Program-made: the position numbers and the translations under genes
In this document: piece after piece, positions 36,409-47,319 of the stretch
Numbering within the stretch: position 1 is the first letter of the stretch
Layout: every line of letters starts with the position of its first letter
The notes under the pieces: generated by a model
Told to the model about the DNA's origin: nothing
Seen by the model: the letters and a program-made list of their open reading frames with translations, nothing else
The model's database searches: none
From: Bacteroides zoogleoformans
GTDB lineage: Bacteria > Bacteroidota > Bacteroidia > Bacteroidales > Bacteroidaceae
Reading direction: 5' to 3'
Assembly (NCBI RefSeq): GCF_002998435.1
Contig: NZ_CP027231.1
Coordinates: 2,955,001 to 3,019,000 of the forward strand
DNA length: 64,000 nt

Positions 36409-37330
36409 GCACTGTCCACAATTTTGTGTAAATGGAAACAGGATTCAGTTGTAAGTTTCTTCTTATATCTGGATTCTGTTTTCAAACATAAGCATAAATT
36501 GGTTCATAATCAAGCTCAGTTATGAGTAGGATGTGTCCATTTTTTCAATCTCCATCAGTGAGGGATACACGGTCTTTTTTAGGCATCATCTGAAGGGAAT
36601 AAAAGCTTTGATTTTGTGTACTTTCTGATTTTTCCGTTCAGGTTTTCAATGAGATTTGTGGTATAGATTATTTTCCAGATTGTCACGCTCTGCGGCAGCA
36701 ACCTCCTTATTAGCTGCATTATAGATATTCTTCATATCCGCCGTAAATTCTTTTCATTCTGTAAACGTATAAAATAAAGAATACGAAACTCTCTTTAAAT
36801 CCCGTATTTTTTATTTAATAGCTTTGTAAAATGAAGAAGATTATGAAAGAGAAGAATCATGTAGTGCCTGAGAGGTATTAAGTAAGGAGTTCCTTAGTCA
36901 GTTCAAGACAGAATCTGATGTCAGCAAATTTCTGAAGCAGTTACACGCGCAGGTATTGGAGAAAATGCTTGAAGGTGAGATGGATGCGCATCTGGGTTAT
37001 GAGAAGAATTCGTTTTCCGGTCGTAACAGCGGTAATTCCCGTAACGGCAGCTACCCCAAGAAAATCCAAACCGAACACGGTGAAGCGGTCATACCTATTC
37101 CCCGTGACCGTAACGGTCAATTCGAGCCCATAGTTGTTCCCAAACATGAGAGCCGTGGGCTTTCTATAGAAAAACTTGTTATCTCCTTATATGCCAAAGG
37201 AATGAGCGTGTCCGACATTGAAGAGGAAATGCGTGAAATCTATGAAATAGAACTTCCACATCAGCCATTTCCATCATTACGAACAAAGTCAACCAGGGGC
37301 TGCTCAGGAATGGCAGAACTGCCCTTTGGG
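36409..37330. pseudogene. IS256-family relics, two opposed fragments
   Basis: A terminal-looking sequence CACTGTCCACAATTTTGTG starts near 36411. On the minus strand about 36530-36760 encodes a decayed C-terminal piece ([20 protein letters not shown], then LFPSDDA and ending KKW). On the plus strand 36955-37260 encodes an N-terminal piece (EKMLEGEMDAHLGYEK, GEAVIPIPRDRNGQFEPIVV, SVSDIEEEMREIYEIEL). Both ends of the same family are present but not one gene. The space between (36760-36950) holds nothing recognisable. Confidence 0.7.
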
Positions 37331-37360
37331 AAGCTTTCGAATAAATACACATTGCACCCC

Positions 37361-37408
37361 TTAGGGTTTGATTGTAGTTTTGTACTCGCGAAAACAATCA
37401 AACCCTAA
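37361..37408 (+). promoter_or_regulatory. 15-bp hairpin just upstream of IS66 tnpA
   Basis: TTAGGGTTTGATTGT (37361-37375) pairs perfectly with ACAATCAAACCCTAA (37394-37408) around an 18-base loop. The tnpA ATG follows 5 bases later, so the stem could block read-in transcription or translation of the transposase genes. Confidence 0.6.
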
Positions 37409-37413
37409 TTGTT

Positions 37414-37736
37414 ATGAACAGATCTAAATTTGAAGAATTGGAATTGCAGGTTCAACAAAGCGACCTGCCATTGAAGTTGTACCTGCAACAGGCAGGTGTA
37501 AGTTATTCAACCTATCATTACTGGCGTAAAAAATGTGCCGCAGAAAAGACAGTCTGAAACAGGAGTTGGCTCCCATCAGTTTCAAGCGCCCCACTGCAGA
37601 ACTGACCTTGGGTGAACAGGTGCCGCATGGTGTAGCCCTGCTTTTCCCCAACGGTCTCCGTGCCCACTTCGGGAGCGGATCCGAGAAGCTGTTGATGGAA
37701 CTGCTAACCCATAGTCTCGAAGATACCCATGTTTAG
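37414..37736 (+). pseudogene. IS66 accessory protein TnpA, frameshifted
   Basis: Begins MNRSKFEELELQVQQSDLPL and LYLQQAGVSYSTYHYWRKKC, the usual helix-turn-helix start, then stops at 37556. The rest (DSLKQELAPISFKRPTAE, then GVALLFPNGLRAHFGSGSEK) continues in another frame to 37736, overlapping tnpB by 8 bp. One base change near 37545 explains it. Confidence 0.78.
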
Positions 37737-38097
37737 CCTGAACGATACGATGCGCTACTTTCTGTGTCCCGGCAGGACAGATATGCGCAAGGGCATCAGT
37801 TCGCTGTGCGGACTGGTGCATGAGAAGATGAAGAGCGAAGTGAGGAACGGTGACGTGTTCATCTTTGTCGGGTCCAGCCTCAATCTCATGAAACTGCTTC
37901 ATGCGGAAGACGGCGGCATGGTGATGTACGTCAAACGGCTGGAGGCAGGTCGCTTCAAACTGCCGGAATACGATCCCGAATCAAACAGCTATCCCATGGA
38001 ATGGCGTGACCTGGTAATGATGGTTGAAGGCATTCAGGAGAATCCGCAGCAGAGGCTCCGGCGGCTTAGGGCCGAGCGTAAAGAGTACCATGTATAA
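37729..38097 (+). CDS. IS66 Orf2/TnpB protein
   Basis: An intact 122-residue protein with the TnpB signature RYFLCPGRTDMRKGISSLCG, GDVFIFVGSSLNLMKLLHAE and the basic end RLRRLRAERKEYHV. TnpB helps IS66 transposition in an unknown way. tnpA before it and tnpC after it are broken, so the element is not functional. Confidence 0.88.
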   Translation: MFSLNDTMRYFLCPGRTDMRKGISSLCGLVHEKMKSEVRNGDVFIFVGSSLNLMKLLHAEDGGMVMYVKRLEAGRFKLPEYDPESNSYPMEWRDLVMMVEGIQENPQQRLRRLRAERKEYHV

Positions 38098-38167
38098 CCT
38101 GTTTTTCTGAAACAAAAGTAGTGTTCCTATTGTGCAATCCGCTAATATTTAGTATCTTTACATCACT

Positions 38168-39472
38168 GCTGGGCACTTAATCCCAGCTGATTTTCAATTG
38201 TTTATAATTTAGTTCTTTGACATTTTTGTAATCGCAATCGGCAAGTATCTCTCTTACAGACGTTTTATCCAGTAGAGAAAAGCTCAAAATTTGTAGAATT
38301 TCGTAGATTGGACGGTTAACTTTCAATCTGTAAGCGATAATGGCAACCAGACAGTATGTTATGATGGCACAGTACACTTGTATCTTGACTGCATTCATCG
38401 TGGTGCCCCAAAAAGATTTTACTTTCAGGTGTTGCTTTATCCATTTGAAAAATAGTTCCACCTGCCAACGGTTCTTGTATAGCAAAGCAATTTCCTCTGC
38501 TGATAGTTCCATGTTGTTGGTGATGAACACAAATTCTCTGTCCAGTTCTTCATCGTAGTATTTAACCCGCCGGAGTTTGTCCGGATATGCTTTGAGCGAT
38601 TTATACGTTTCAAGCATTCCAATCTGATCACATTTTATTCCGGTTGTTTTATCGACTTCACGGGAATACATTCTACGGAATCTCATATTATCTTTTGCAC
38701 GTGTAACGAAGTAAGCACCACTGGTGTGAAGCTTATGCAAACGGGTGAAGTCAACATATCCTTTATCCATGATATAGAAACTTCCCTTTTCATAACTCAA
38801 CTCATCCAGCATGTTTACGTCATGTACTTTAGCATTGGTTACCAGTACGATTGTCGGTATGGAAGTCTTTACATCATACAAGGTATGAAGTTTGATGCCT
38901 CCTTTGTGTTTCTTAAATTCCGCCCACCAAAAAACATTCAGACAAAGGTCTATGGTGGAGGAATCAAAGGCATAAACATTACCGTCAACTTTCACCTCGA
39001 AGTCATTTTTGTTGTAGCTATTACGGGCTTCCGCAATCAGGGTATAAGCAAATTCTTCGTAGATACGATAATCTCTATTCCGGTTTGCTTTCCCCAGATT
39101 GGTACGGCTAACTGTTGCACCGAATCCCAAGTGAAAATACTTGTTCTTGTGTGCCTCAAGGCTGAGCATAAGATCACGCATACTGTCTCGGGCGGTCAGT
39201 TGTCCGAAGATCATGCACAGCATCTGATTCCAACAGGTGAATGTTCTGATTTTCTTATTCCCGGAATACTTCTCTACCAAACGGTCAAAGACACGACGGG
39301 GAAGAAAATCTGTAAGTTGAGCGAAGATATATTTGCCTTGATTCATTGTTTTGAGCTTTTGGGCAAAGCTAAAACAACTTTTCAATTCAAATCGTCACGC
39401 TACAAAAAGATACATAACTATGCGATTATCAAAGATTTCAAAGAACGATGTTTAATTTAAAGTGCCCACTAG
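38168..39472 (-). mobile_element. IS4-family insertion sequence
   Basis: The ends TGGGCACTTAATC (from about 38169) and TTAAAGTGCCCA (to about 39467) are short inverted repeats around one intact transposase gene. It splits the IS66 element between tnpB and tnpC. I see no convincing target duplication; some IS66 sequence was lost at this point. Confidence 0.75.
38177..39346 (-). CDS. IS4-family transposase
   Basis: A protein of 389 residues from ATG 39346 (MNQGKYIFAQLTDFLPRRVF); a longer frame to 39385 is less likely. The DDE domain shows VYAFDSSTIDLCLNVFWWAEF with the first Asp, GSFYIMDKGYVDFTRLH with the second, and the IS4 signature YKNRWQVELFFKWIKQHLKVK with the Glu (YREK-like). Intact and full length; the element may be mobile. 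Confidence 0.92.
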   Translation of the reverse strand: MNQGKYIFAQLTDFLPRRVFDRLVEKYSGNKKIRTFTCWNQMLCMIFGQLTARDSMRDLMLSLEAHKNKYFHLGFGATVSRTNLGKANRNRDYRIYEEFAYTLIAEARNSYNKNDFEVKVDGNVYAFDSSTIDLCLNVFWWAEFKKHKGGIKLHTLYDVKTSIPTIVLVTNAKVHDVNMLDELSYEKGSFYIMDKGYVDFTRLHKLHTSGAYFVTRAKDNMRFRRMYSREVDKTTGIKCDQIGMLETYKSLKAYPDKLRRVKYYDEELDREFVFITNNMELSAEEIALLYKNRWQVELFFKWIKQHLKVKSFWGTTMNAVKIQVYCAIITYCLVAIIAYRLKVNRPIYEILQILSFSLLDKTSVREILADCDYKNVKELNYKQLKISWD

Positions 39473-39479
39473 TGGTTTA

Positions 39480-40634
39480 ATACCTGCAGTTTAGCAAATG
39501 CTTACGGTTATAGAACATGTACGGGCTTGTAACGTGGGGTATGTTTACAAGGTGGCAAGGGTAAAGCTTGCAGACGGTACTTTCGTGAACACGATGGAAT
39601 ATCCGCTGAAAAACCTTGGAGGAATCTTCTCCCCTGAACAGCTTGCCCGTCTGCTCTCTGCCTGAAATATGACTTCAGCATGCCTGAGAACAGACAGATA
39701 AGACTGCTTGCAAGAGAGGGCATCCACATAAGCAATACTACGCTGAACAGCTATATACATAATGGAATCGCCAAACTAAGGGAGTTCATAGAAGATGTCT
39801 TCAAGGAGTTTGTGCAGCAGGCAAAATATCTTATGATTGATGAGACTACCGAACTTGTAGGAGTGGAAACCAAAGAAGACAAGGCTTACAGGAGAAAGTA
39901 CTTATGGGCTTTCTTTGCCAAGCATATTAAGATGGTCTATTATCACTATAATAACGGCAGCAGGTCATCCGATGCGGCAAAGTCATTCCTGGAATATTTT
40001 ATGGGAACCATATCCACTGACGGATATACGGTTTACAGGATGTATGATGGTGAAGACTCAAAGGTGCTTCATATAGGATGCTGGACGCACTGTAAAGGTT
40101 GTGGGTTGATGCCTTGTCTTCAGACAGAACAGCGATGGACATAATAGATCCTATCGGTGATATGTTCAGAAATGAAAACCTGTTCCGTATGATGAAACTA
40201 AGCGGTGATCAGATTAAGGAAAGAAGACGGAAGCTTACAGGACCGCTCCTTGAACGTATCCATCATAAGGTGGTCATGATGATGCAGGATGCGAATATTA
40301 TGGCTAACGAACTGATGAGAAAGGCTGTTAATTTTATACGTTAAACCAGTGCAAATCTCTGAGAAATATCCTTAAGGATGGTACAGCGAAAATCTCGAAC
40401 AATCTCTGTGAGCAAAGGATGAAACCTGTAAAGTCGCTGCTCAAGAACTATATGAATATAGGCAGTGAGGATGCGGTAGAAAACTCGGCATTCATCTTCT
40501 CACTGATAGAAAGCTGCAAACTTAATGACATAGACCCTCAGGGTTACCTGAAACACCTGTTTGAATGTATTCTTCATAGTAAGGACTGCGACAAGAAGGC
40601 TCTTCTACCATGTTTTTATAAACTGGAATGTTAA
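39480..40634 (+). pseudogene. IS66 transposase TnpC, multiple frameshifts
   Basis: Pieces in order: FVNTMEYPLKNLGGIFSPEQ, then RQIRLLAREGIHISNTTLNS and YLMIDETTELVGVETKEDKA with the catalytic Asp region, MVYYHYNNGSRSSDAAKSFL, a shifted part ENLFRMMKLSGDQIKERRRK, and the end NNLCEQRMKPVKSLLKNYMN to FYKLEC. The N-terminal leucine-zipper/zinc-finger region is absent. It cannot make a working enzyme. Confidence 0.82.
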
Positions 40635-40803
40635 AACTAAAATATTTTCTTGCGGACATTTTTATTTTATCGGCTGAAAAACAGCAGATAAAATCGTCGT
40701 GGCGGAAAATAGAATGGTTACGGAATTTGCTGCTTATGACGCTTAATACGTGTGTGAACGGTTGTGTATAAGATTACTTTTAACTAAAATTATTGCGGAA
40801 ATA

Positions 40804-40835
40804 TTTCTTTAATCAGGAATGCCGTTGTATTTTTG
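40804..40835 (+). promoter_or_regulatory. Candidate mdh promoter
   Basis: TATTTTTG (40828-40835) matches the -7 element; TTTC (40804-40807) lies 20 bp upstream at the -33 position (one mismatch). The ATG follows 49 bp downstream. Confidence 0.55.
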
Positions 40836-40884
40836 TGGTATCTTTAAAATTAAAGCATTCTTATAAACAAAAACTTTAGAAATT

Positions 40885-41826
40885 ATGTCAAAAGTAACCG
40901 TAGTGGGTGCAGGTAACGTAGGTGCTACATGCGCTAATGTGTTGGCCTTTAATGAAGTGGCTGACGAAGTGGTAATGCTGGACGTGAAAGAAGGCGTTTC
41001 AGAAGGTAAGGCAATGGATATGATGCAGACTGCTCAGCTGCTGGGATTTGACATCACTGTTGTAGGCTGTACCAACGATTATGAGAAGACAGCCGATTCC
41101 GATGTAGTGGTTATTACTTCCGGTATTCCTCGCAAACCGGGTATGACTCGTGAAGAGTTGATTGGAGTAAATGCAGGCATTGTCAAATCGGTTGCACAAA
41201 GCATCCTGAAATATTCTCCAAACGCAATATTTGTGGTTATTTCCAACCCGATGGATACGATGACTTATTTGTCGTTGAAATCTTTGGGCTTGCCCAAGAA
41301 CCGTATTATCGGTATGGGAGGTGCTTTGGACAGCTCTCGTTTTAAATATTTCTTGTCTCAGGCTTTGGGCTGCAATGCCAACGAGGTAGAAGGCATGGTT
41401 ATCGGTGGTCATGGTGACACGACCATGATTCCGTTGGCTCGTCTGGCCACTTATAAAGGCCAGCCTGTAAGTGCTTTGCTGAGCGAAGAAAAACTGGACG
41501 AAGTGGTTGCCGCCACTATGGTGGGCGGTGCAACACTGACCAAGTTGCTGGGCACTTCCGCATGGTATGCTCCGGGAGCTGCGGGTGCCTACATGGTTGA
41601 ATCTATCATTCACAACCAGAAGAAGATGATTCCTTGCTCTGTATATCTGGAAGGAGAATACGGCGAATCGGACATCTGCATCGGTGTTCCTGTTATCTTG
41701 GGCAAGAATGGTATCGAAAAGATTGTTGAATTGGAACTGACTGCCGACGAGAAAGCAAAGTTCGCTGCCAGTGCAGCCGCTGTCCACAAAACAAATGGGG
41801 CATTGAAAGAAGTAGGTGCTCTTTGA
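40885..41826 (+). CDS. mdh: Malate dehydrogenase (LDH-like type)
   Basis: A 313-residue NAD-dependent enzyme interconverting malate and oxaloacetate. It has the Rossmann start KVTVVGAGNVGATCANVLA, the Asp-ending second strand VVMLDVKEG, the substrate loop GIPRKPGMTREELIGVN, and the catalytic His in VIGGHGDTTMIPLARLA. The arginine pair fits malate rather than lactate. Length is normal for the homotetrameric type. In Bacteroides it works in the reductive branch to fumarate and succinate. It is flanked on both sides by inverted pieces of IS66, and its 3' intergenic region carries the 22-bp repeat family. Confidence 0.96.
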   Translation: MSKVTVVGAGNVGATCANVLAFNEVADEVVMLDVKEGVSEGKAMDMMQTAQLLGFDITVVGCTNDYEKTADSDVVVITSGIPRKPGMTREELIGVNAGIVKSVAQSILKYSPNAIFVVISNPMDTMTYLSLKSLGLPKNRIIGMGGALDSSRFKYFLSQALGCNANEVEGMVIGGHGDTTMIPLARLATYKGQPVSALLSEEKLDEVVAATMVGGATLTKLLGTSAWYAPGAAGAYMVESIIHNQKKMIPCSVYLEGEYGESDICIGVPVILGKNGIEKIVELELTADEKAKFAASAAAVHKTNGALKEVGAL

Positions 41827-41987
41827 TTGAGAAGTGTTTGATGAATTATGAGCTACGGGAAGCGCTTGTTGAGAACCGCTTCCCGTTTGTCGTTTTTCCT
41901 TTATGTTTGCGGGGCAATCCGGAAAGCCGGTGGGTAAATGTTTCCTTATTTGCCATGCAAAGAGATTTGTTCATTCAGGCTTATGCC

Positions 41988-42222
41988 GGTGTAAGCCCGC
42001 AACCGGGCAAGTCGAAGCTCGCGTTTTAAGTGTCGTAAGCTTATATTTTAGAAAAGATAGACCCGCATTGAAGGAAAGTAAAAACCGGAAAGGATGTACT
42101 CGTTAATAAGGATGGCTGAAAGCTTTCTTCTCTTCAATAAAACAGATGCTGATTATGAGCGTTTTACATTTGTATAAGCGTCGGCCCTCACTTGTACAAG
42201 CGTAAGCTCTCACTTGTACAAG
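41988..42222. repeat. 22-bp-period repeats behind mdh
   Basis: Four 22-bp units (starting 41988, 42010, 42032 and 42054) share the core AAGCYCGCATTTTAAG with variable first bases. A second run (42170, 42192, 42214) has units starting TTGTAYAAGCG with GGCCCTCAC or AAGCTCTCAC ends. Period and core match the region behind fmt (22447-22702). No gene is present between 41827 and 42222. Confidence 0.8.
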
Positions 42223-42614
42223 TAACCATTCTATTTTCCGCCACGACGATTTTATCTGCTGTTTTTCAGCCGATAAAATAAAAATGTCCGCAAGAAAATA
42301 TTTTAGTTTTAACATTCCAGTTTATAAAAACATGGTAGAAGAGCCTTCTTGTCGCAGTCCTTACTATGAAGAATACATTCAAACAGGTGTTTCAGGTAAC
42401 CCTGAGGGTCTATGTCATTAAGTTTGCAGCTTTCTATCAGTGAGAAGATGAATGCCGAGTTTTCTACCGCATCCTCCTGCCTATATTCATATAGTTCTTG
42501 AGCAGCGACTTTACAGGTTTCATCCTTTGCTCACAGAGATTGTTCGAGATTTCCGCTGTACCACCCTTAAGGATATTTCTCAGAGATTTCCACACTGGTT
42601 TAACGAACGTATAA
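42222..42614 (-). mobile_element. Inverted partial copy of the IS66 3' end
   Basis: The minus strand repeats 40331-40722 almost base for base, covering the tnpC C-terminus (NNLCEQRMKPVKSLLKNYMN, then FYKLEC) and the terminal sequence up to GAATGGTTAC. A deletion near 42480 and a few substitutions distinguish it. With the other copy it forms a roughly 390-bp inverted repeat around mdh. Confidence 0.88.
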
Positions 42615-42753
42615 AAATTAGTCGTCCCTTAAATACTTCATACTATCCTGATTTATAGTTTGTTATAATGTAATTATTTGCTTATATCTGCAAGATTTCG
42701 TACCTTTACATATAAATCTTGCAGATATTTAGTCGTCCCTTAAAAACTATATT

Positions 42754-42796
42754 TCAGCGTGAAGTTCGCTTTTACAAACTTCACGCTGATTTTTTT
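42754..42796 (+). terminator. 13-bp perfect hairpin with T-run at the IS5-like left end
   Basis: TCAGCGTGAAGTT (42754-42766) pairs with AACTTCACGCTGA (42777-42789) around a 10-base loop and is followed by seven T on the plus strand. It overlaps the transposase stop codon and would stop transcription entering the element from the mdh side. Confidence 0.8.
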
Positions 42797-44042
42797 ATAA
42801 GCCACAAAAGAACTCTCATCGCTCTTTTGACGTTATATGCCGCCGCAGCTAATAAGACATTGATAGCATCTCCTTTCACACCTTTATAAAAGTTGCGAGA
42901 TAATCTGTAGTCTTCTTTAAGATGTCCTATCGTTGGCTTTATACCCGCTCGTTTACAAAATAGTTTGTGTTTCTTTCTCTTTTGGTAGTAGGTGTCTTTA
43001 GGAACGTCTGAGATGAGTATCTTTGTATCCCCAATCTGTTTCACACCTCTATACCCTCTATCTGCTGCTAGTTTATTAATATGTTTCCCGGTCATCCTTT
43101 GGGTTTGTTCCAACGTCTTTTGTATGGTATGCCCATCGTATTCATTCCTAAAAGAGCATGCAGCAAGAATAAGCCCTGACCATGAGCAAAGAATGGATAC
43201 CTTATTACCAAACTCGTATTTCTTATGTTCCTTGCCTTTATTGATACAAACCACGTCCGGTTCATGCAGAGAATATACTTTATTTTTTGACTTACGGTTC
43301 TGAGAAAGAACCCTGTATATAACTCAAATATCTTCTCATAGCCATTCCTTCCCCCTAGATTACGCTCGAGTTCTCTAACCAATCGACCTGCTATGGTTTT
43401 TAGTTGCCTGTCTGCCTTAAGGGCTTTCTTACGATTCTTGGGATGGTTACCAAAGCGCCGGGCACGGTAAATCCCTTTCAAGGTGCGTGTATAACTCTGC
43501 CATAGAGGAAGAGACTGATCATGAACTATCTTCAAAACGTTTCTGATTATCTTTATGCAACTTCGCATCTGTAGGATAAGTAAGTTATATTCTTCTCCTG
43601 TACAGTAGAATCTATGAAAGCCGTATCAAAATGGTCTTCATCATCCTTATCCGTATTGACACGGATGCTCTCTGCCAATGTTATTTCCATACCTTTCTCA
43701 CCCATACGTTTTCTGAAGTGAACCAAGTCAGATGCATCACAGGGTTCTTGGGGAGTAAATTCAAGTTGTCCGCAAAAGTATTGGCAGTAAGCATTCTCAC
43801 TCCATTGTAAAACCACAGTTTCATCAGACACATTGCGCAAATGTTTTAAGATTAAAAGAACACACATCAAGCGAATAGGATGAGCCGGGCGACCCGTTCG
43901 TACTACAATACAAAGGCGACAAAGCATCATCAAAACTCTGCCAATTAATCTTATGGCTAAGTTGGAAAAGAGGATATTGATGATTAAACATATCCTCCAA
44001 AGAAGAGAATAAAGAGAGCTGTTTAGATGTACGTTTTAACAT
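42781..44042 (-). pseudogene. IS5-like transposase, several frameshifts
   Basis: Fragments in three frames follow each other: MLKRTSKQLSLFSSLEDMFN (44042), RPAHPIRLMCVLLILKHLRN and HFDTAFIDSTVQEKNITY with the first Asp, then RRFGNHPKNRKKALKADRQL and GRLVRELERNLGGRNGYEKI, and finally YEFGNKVSILCSWSGLILAA, LAADRGYRGVKQIG with the second Asp and GIKPTIGHLKEDYRLSRNFY with the Glu. At least three shifts (near 43930, 43560 and 43250) break it. Confidence 0.82.
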
Positions 44043-44172
44043 AAATATCTGCAAGATTTATACTGTAAAGGTACGAAATATTGCAGATATAAGCAAATAA
44101 TTTGCATTATAACAAACTATAAATCATGAGAGTATGAAGTATTTAAGGAACGACTATAATTATAAGCAATAA

Positions 44173-44202
44173 AAATAGCGCCTTTTCTCAAAGACGCTAT
44201 TT
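44173..44202 (-). terminator. Terminator of eno
   Basis: On the minus strand AAATAGCG pairs with CGCTATTT (44195-44202 with 44173-44180), with further CTTT/AAAG pairing inside, and is followed by TTTTATTG. It lies 29 bp after the eno stop. Confidence 0.8.
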
Positions 44203-44231
44203 CCTCTTTATGACTTATTCACTACAAAGAG

Positions 44232-45518
<1,287 letters not shown>

Positions 45519-45533
45519 TTAATATTAATTTAG

Positions 45534-45872
45534 TTAGTTTAAAGAGTAATGTTCCAAATGTATGGATAAGTTTGTTTCATTTTCTGTGGTGGAAAAGTCC
45601 ACCAGCCTTTTCAGTTCAATTAGCTCTTCAAGATGAAGAGCGCAATAGAAACCTTGTATCGGCATTCGCAGAAATATTTTGCGGACGTTCCTCATATTCC
45701 GATTCAAGTCTTGGTAATATTCACCGTCAATAGAAGATATGTACCGGTAAAAATGCCGGAACTCATCGTCGGTGAATCTGAAAAATAAATTCCCGAACTC
45801 CAGATGATAAGCATTGCACTTGGCGCAAAAAGACACGAAACCGTTAGCGGTCCGTTTCAATAAACTGTCCAT
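45534..45872 (-). CDS. Small conserved Bacteroidales protein (DUF6686-like)
   Basis: A 112-residue protein (MDSLLKRTANGFVSFCAKCNAYHLEFGNLFFRF). A CxxC pair at the start of the domain could bind metal, and the rest alternates hydrophobic and charged helices (RMPIQGFYCALHLEELIELK). It resembles small Bacteroidetes proteins called DUF6686; I am not certain. Function unknown. It is the first gene of a likely two-gene transcript with eno. Confidence 0.6.
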   Translation of the reverse strand: MDSLLKRTANGFVSFCAKCNAYHLEFGNLFFRFTDDEFRHFYRYISSIDGEYYQDLNRNMRNVRKIFLRMPIQGFYCALHLEELIELKRLVDFSTTENETNLSIHLEHYSLN

Positions 45873-45892
45873 AGTTTCTGTTTAAATTGTCG

Positions 45893-45923
45893 CAAAAGTA
45901 GTGCTATTTGCAATATTTGTCAA
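45893..45923 (-). promoter_or_regulatory. Promoter of the small gene and eno
   Basis: On the minus strand TTG (45921-45923) is followed after 20 bp by TACTTTTG (45893-45900), a full -7 match, 21 bp before the ATG at 45872. Confidence 0.7.
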
Positions 45924-46088
45924 TACCTATAAATTGCGGTATTGGAGTGGAAGAAACAAGAATTAGGTAATGAAAGGTCGGAAAACAGACTTCTGTAGTT
46001 ACCTATAATAGAAAAATCGTCCTCTTTTACTCCTAAACTTCCGCTTCGCAAAGTTAGTATTTTCCGCTTAAAAACGTTATAAAGAACA

Positions 46089-47117
46089 ACCTGTTGGATG
46101 AATTGATTTTATAAGATTTTGATGATGAAAAAGTTGCACATGTCGTTGATTTTTTAGTAACTTAGTAGTGTTAAATCCATTATGTTACAATATCATAGCC
46201 ATGCACAACTTCATTGCAAAGTTCCGAAAAGTTCTTGAAATCTGCAAGCAATATGCAGGAAATCAAGTAAACAAGAGAGGAAATGTTCCTCGCCGTGGTG
46301 TTGTTCCCACTTTCTCCGACCTGGAGGTTGTGGCACTTTCCATCACTGCTGAGGCATTCTGTATCGACAGCGAGAACTATCTCTTTACCCGTCTGAGCAT
46401 TGAGTGTCCTGACGCCATTCCCAACCTTATTACCCGCCGGCAGTTCAATCAGCGCAGGAAATTGACCCGCCTGCTTGGCGAGAACATTCGAAAGGCCATA
46501 GCCAAGGCCCTTGACGGCGGAGAGTTTGTGTTCTGCATTGATTCCAAGCCTGTCAAGGTGTGCCAGAACGCACGTGCCAAAAGATGTGCCATGGGCAAGA
46601 CGGATATAGACCATGCGCCATCCTGGGGCTATTGCGCCTCGCAAGGAATGCACTACTACGGCTACAAACTCCATGCTCTTTGCGGCACAACGGGGGGCAT
46701 ACATTCCTATGACATGACCGCAGCAAACGTGCATGACATCCACTACCTGAAAGACATTCAGTGGGAATACCATGACTGTATGATACTTGGGGACAAGGGG
46801 TATTTGAGCGCTCCCATGCATCAGGACTTGTTTACATCGGCAAACATCACCCTTGAGGTCCCTTACAGGCTGAACCAGAAGAACTGGAGACCTCCGCTGT
46901 GGCCTTACAAAAGGTACAGGAAGAGAATTGAGACGGTATTCTCCCAACTCAATGACCATCTGATGATGATACGCAACTTATGCCAAGCAACCACAAGGCT
47001 TTTTTACCAGAATGGCTGCCAAAGTCGCTGCTTTCACCATGTTGCAGTATTTCAATCTTATAAATCATAAGCCTATCGGACAAGTTAAATACGCTTTAAT
47101 TTAATTCAACCAACGAG
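46089..47117 (+). mobile_element. 1029-bp IS982-type element, copy B
   Basis: Same length and protein as copy A, in opposite orientation. Flanks TAAAGAACA (46080-46088) and TAAAGAAAA (47118-47126) are an 8-of-9 target duplication. With copy A it brackets about 11 kb including rplS, mdh and eno. Confidence 0.88.
46201..47070 (+). CDS. IS982-type transposase, copy B, same altered C-terminus
   Basis: Protein identical to the copy at 34151-35020 (MHNFIAKFRKVLEICKQYAG onward, with CIDSKPVKV, LGDKGYLSAPMH and RKRIETVFSQLNDHLMM). The C-terminus is again LCQATTRLFYQ rather than the family-like AKQPQGFFTRMAAKVAAFT, which is readable one base away (near 46980) and would end LINHKPIGQVKYALI. Either this ending is tolerated, or frameshifting produces the complete protein, or both copies are dead. 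Confidence 0.8.
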   Translation: MHNFIAKFRKVLEICKQYAGNQVNKRGNVPRRGVVPTFSDLEVVALSITAEAFCIDSENYLFTRLSIECPDAIPNLITRRQFNQRRKLTRLLGENIRKAIAKALDGGEFVFCIDSKPVKVCQNARAKRCAMGKTDIDHAPSWGYCASQGMHYYGYKLHALCGTTGGIHSYDMTAANVHDIHYLKDIQWEYHDCMILGDKGYLSAPMHQDLFTSANITLEVPYRLNQKNWRPPLWPYKRYRKRIETVFSQLNDHLMMIRNLCQATTRLFYQNGCQSRCFHHVAVFQSYKS

Positions 47118-47319
47118 TAAAGAAAAATAATTAATAACTTGAGGGCATCATCAAGCAAGTAAACCATTAGTTATCATGGACAGCAACTCCATTGCAAAGT
47201 ACGGTTCCATAGGTAAGTAGAGAAATAATTGGTACCCTTGAGTCCACATAGACGATTATCTCAGTTCAATACTTTCGGGGTTGATGATGTTTTGTTAACT
47301 CCTCAAAGTTATATCATGT

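Larger units (their letters stand above)
37340..40722 (+). mobile_element. IS66-family element, degraded and interrupted by an IS4 element
   Basis: The three IS66 genes can be traced in order: tnpA (37414), tnpB (37729) and tnpC (39480-40634). tnpA is frameshifted; tnpC lacks its N-terminal part and has several frameshifts. An IS4-family element lies between tnpB and tnpC. The 3' portion (about 40331-40722) recurs inverted at 42222-42614 on the other side of mdh. The exact left end is not clear. Confidence 0.75.
42618..44155 (-). mobile_element. IS5-like element with long (about 115-bp) inverted ends, plus an extra terminal fragment
   Basis: Sequence starting AGTCGTCCCTTAAATACTTC at about 42620 is complementary to the right end (AGTCGTTCCTTAAATACTTC read from about 44155) over roughly 115 bases, including the upstream region of the transposase. 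A second AGTCGTCCCTTAAA begins at 42731 and is probably the true left end. The outer 42618-42730 piece then looks like an extra copy of the other end. Confidence 0.65.

Noticed and set aside
37179..37397. Small minus-strand frame near the IS66 left side
   Set aside because: No motif, and it crosses the IS256/IS66 junction, so it cannot be an old gene.
41827..42029. Small open frame behind mdh as a gene
   Set aside because: It lies over the 22-bp repeats, has no family features and no promoter or ribosome site.
46180..46959. Long opposite-strand frames inside both 1029-bp IS copies (also 34262-35041)
   Set aside because: They are antisense shadows of the transposase with no family features.
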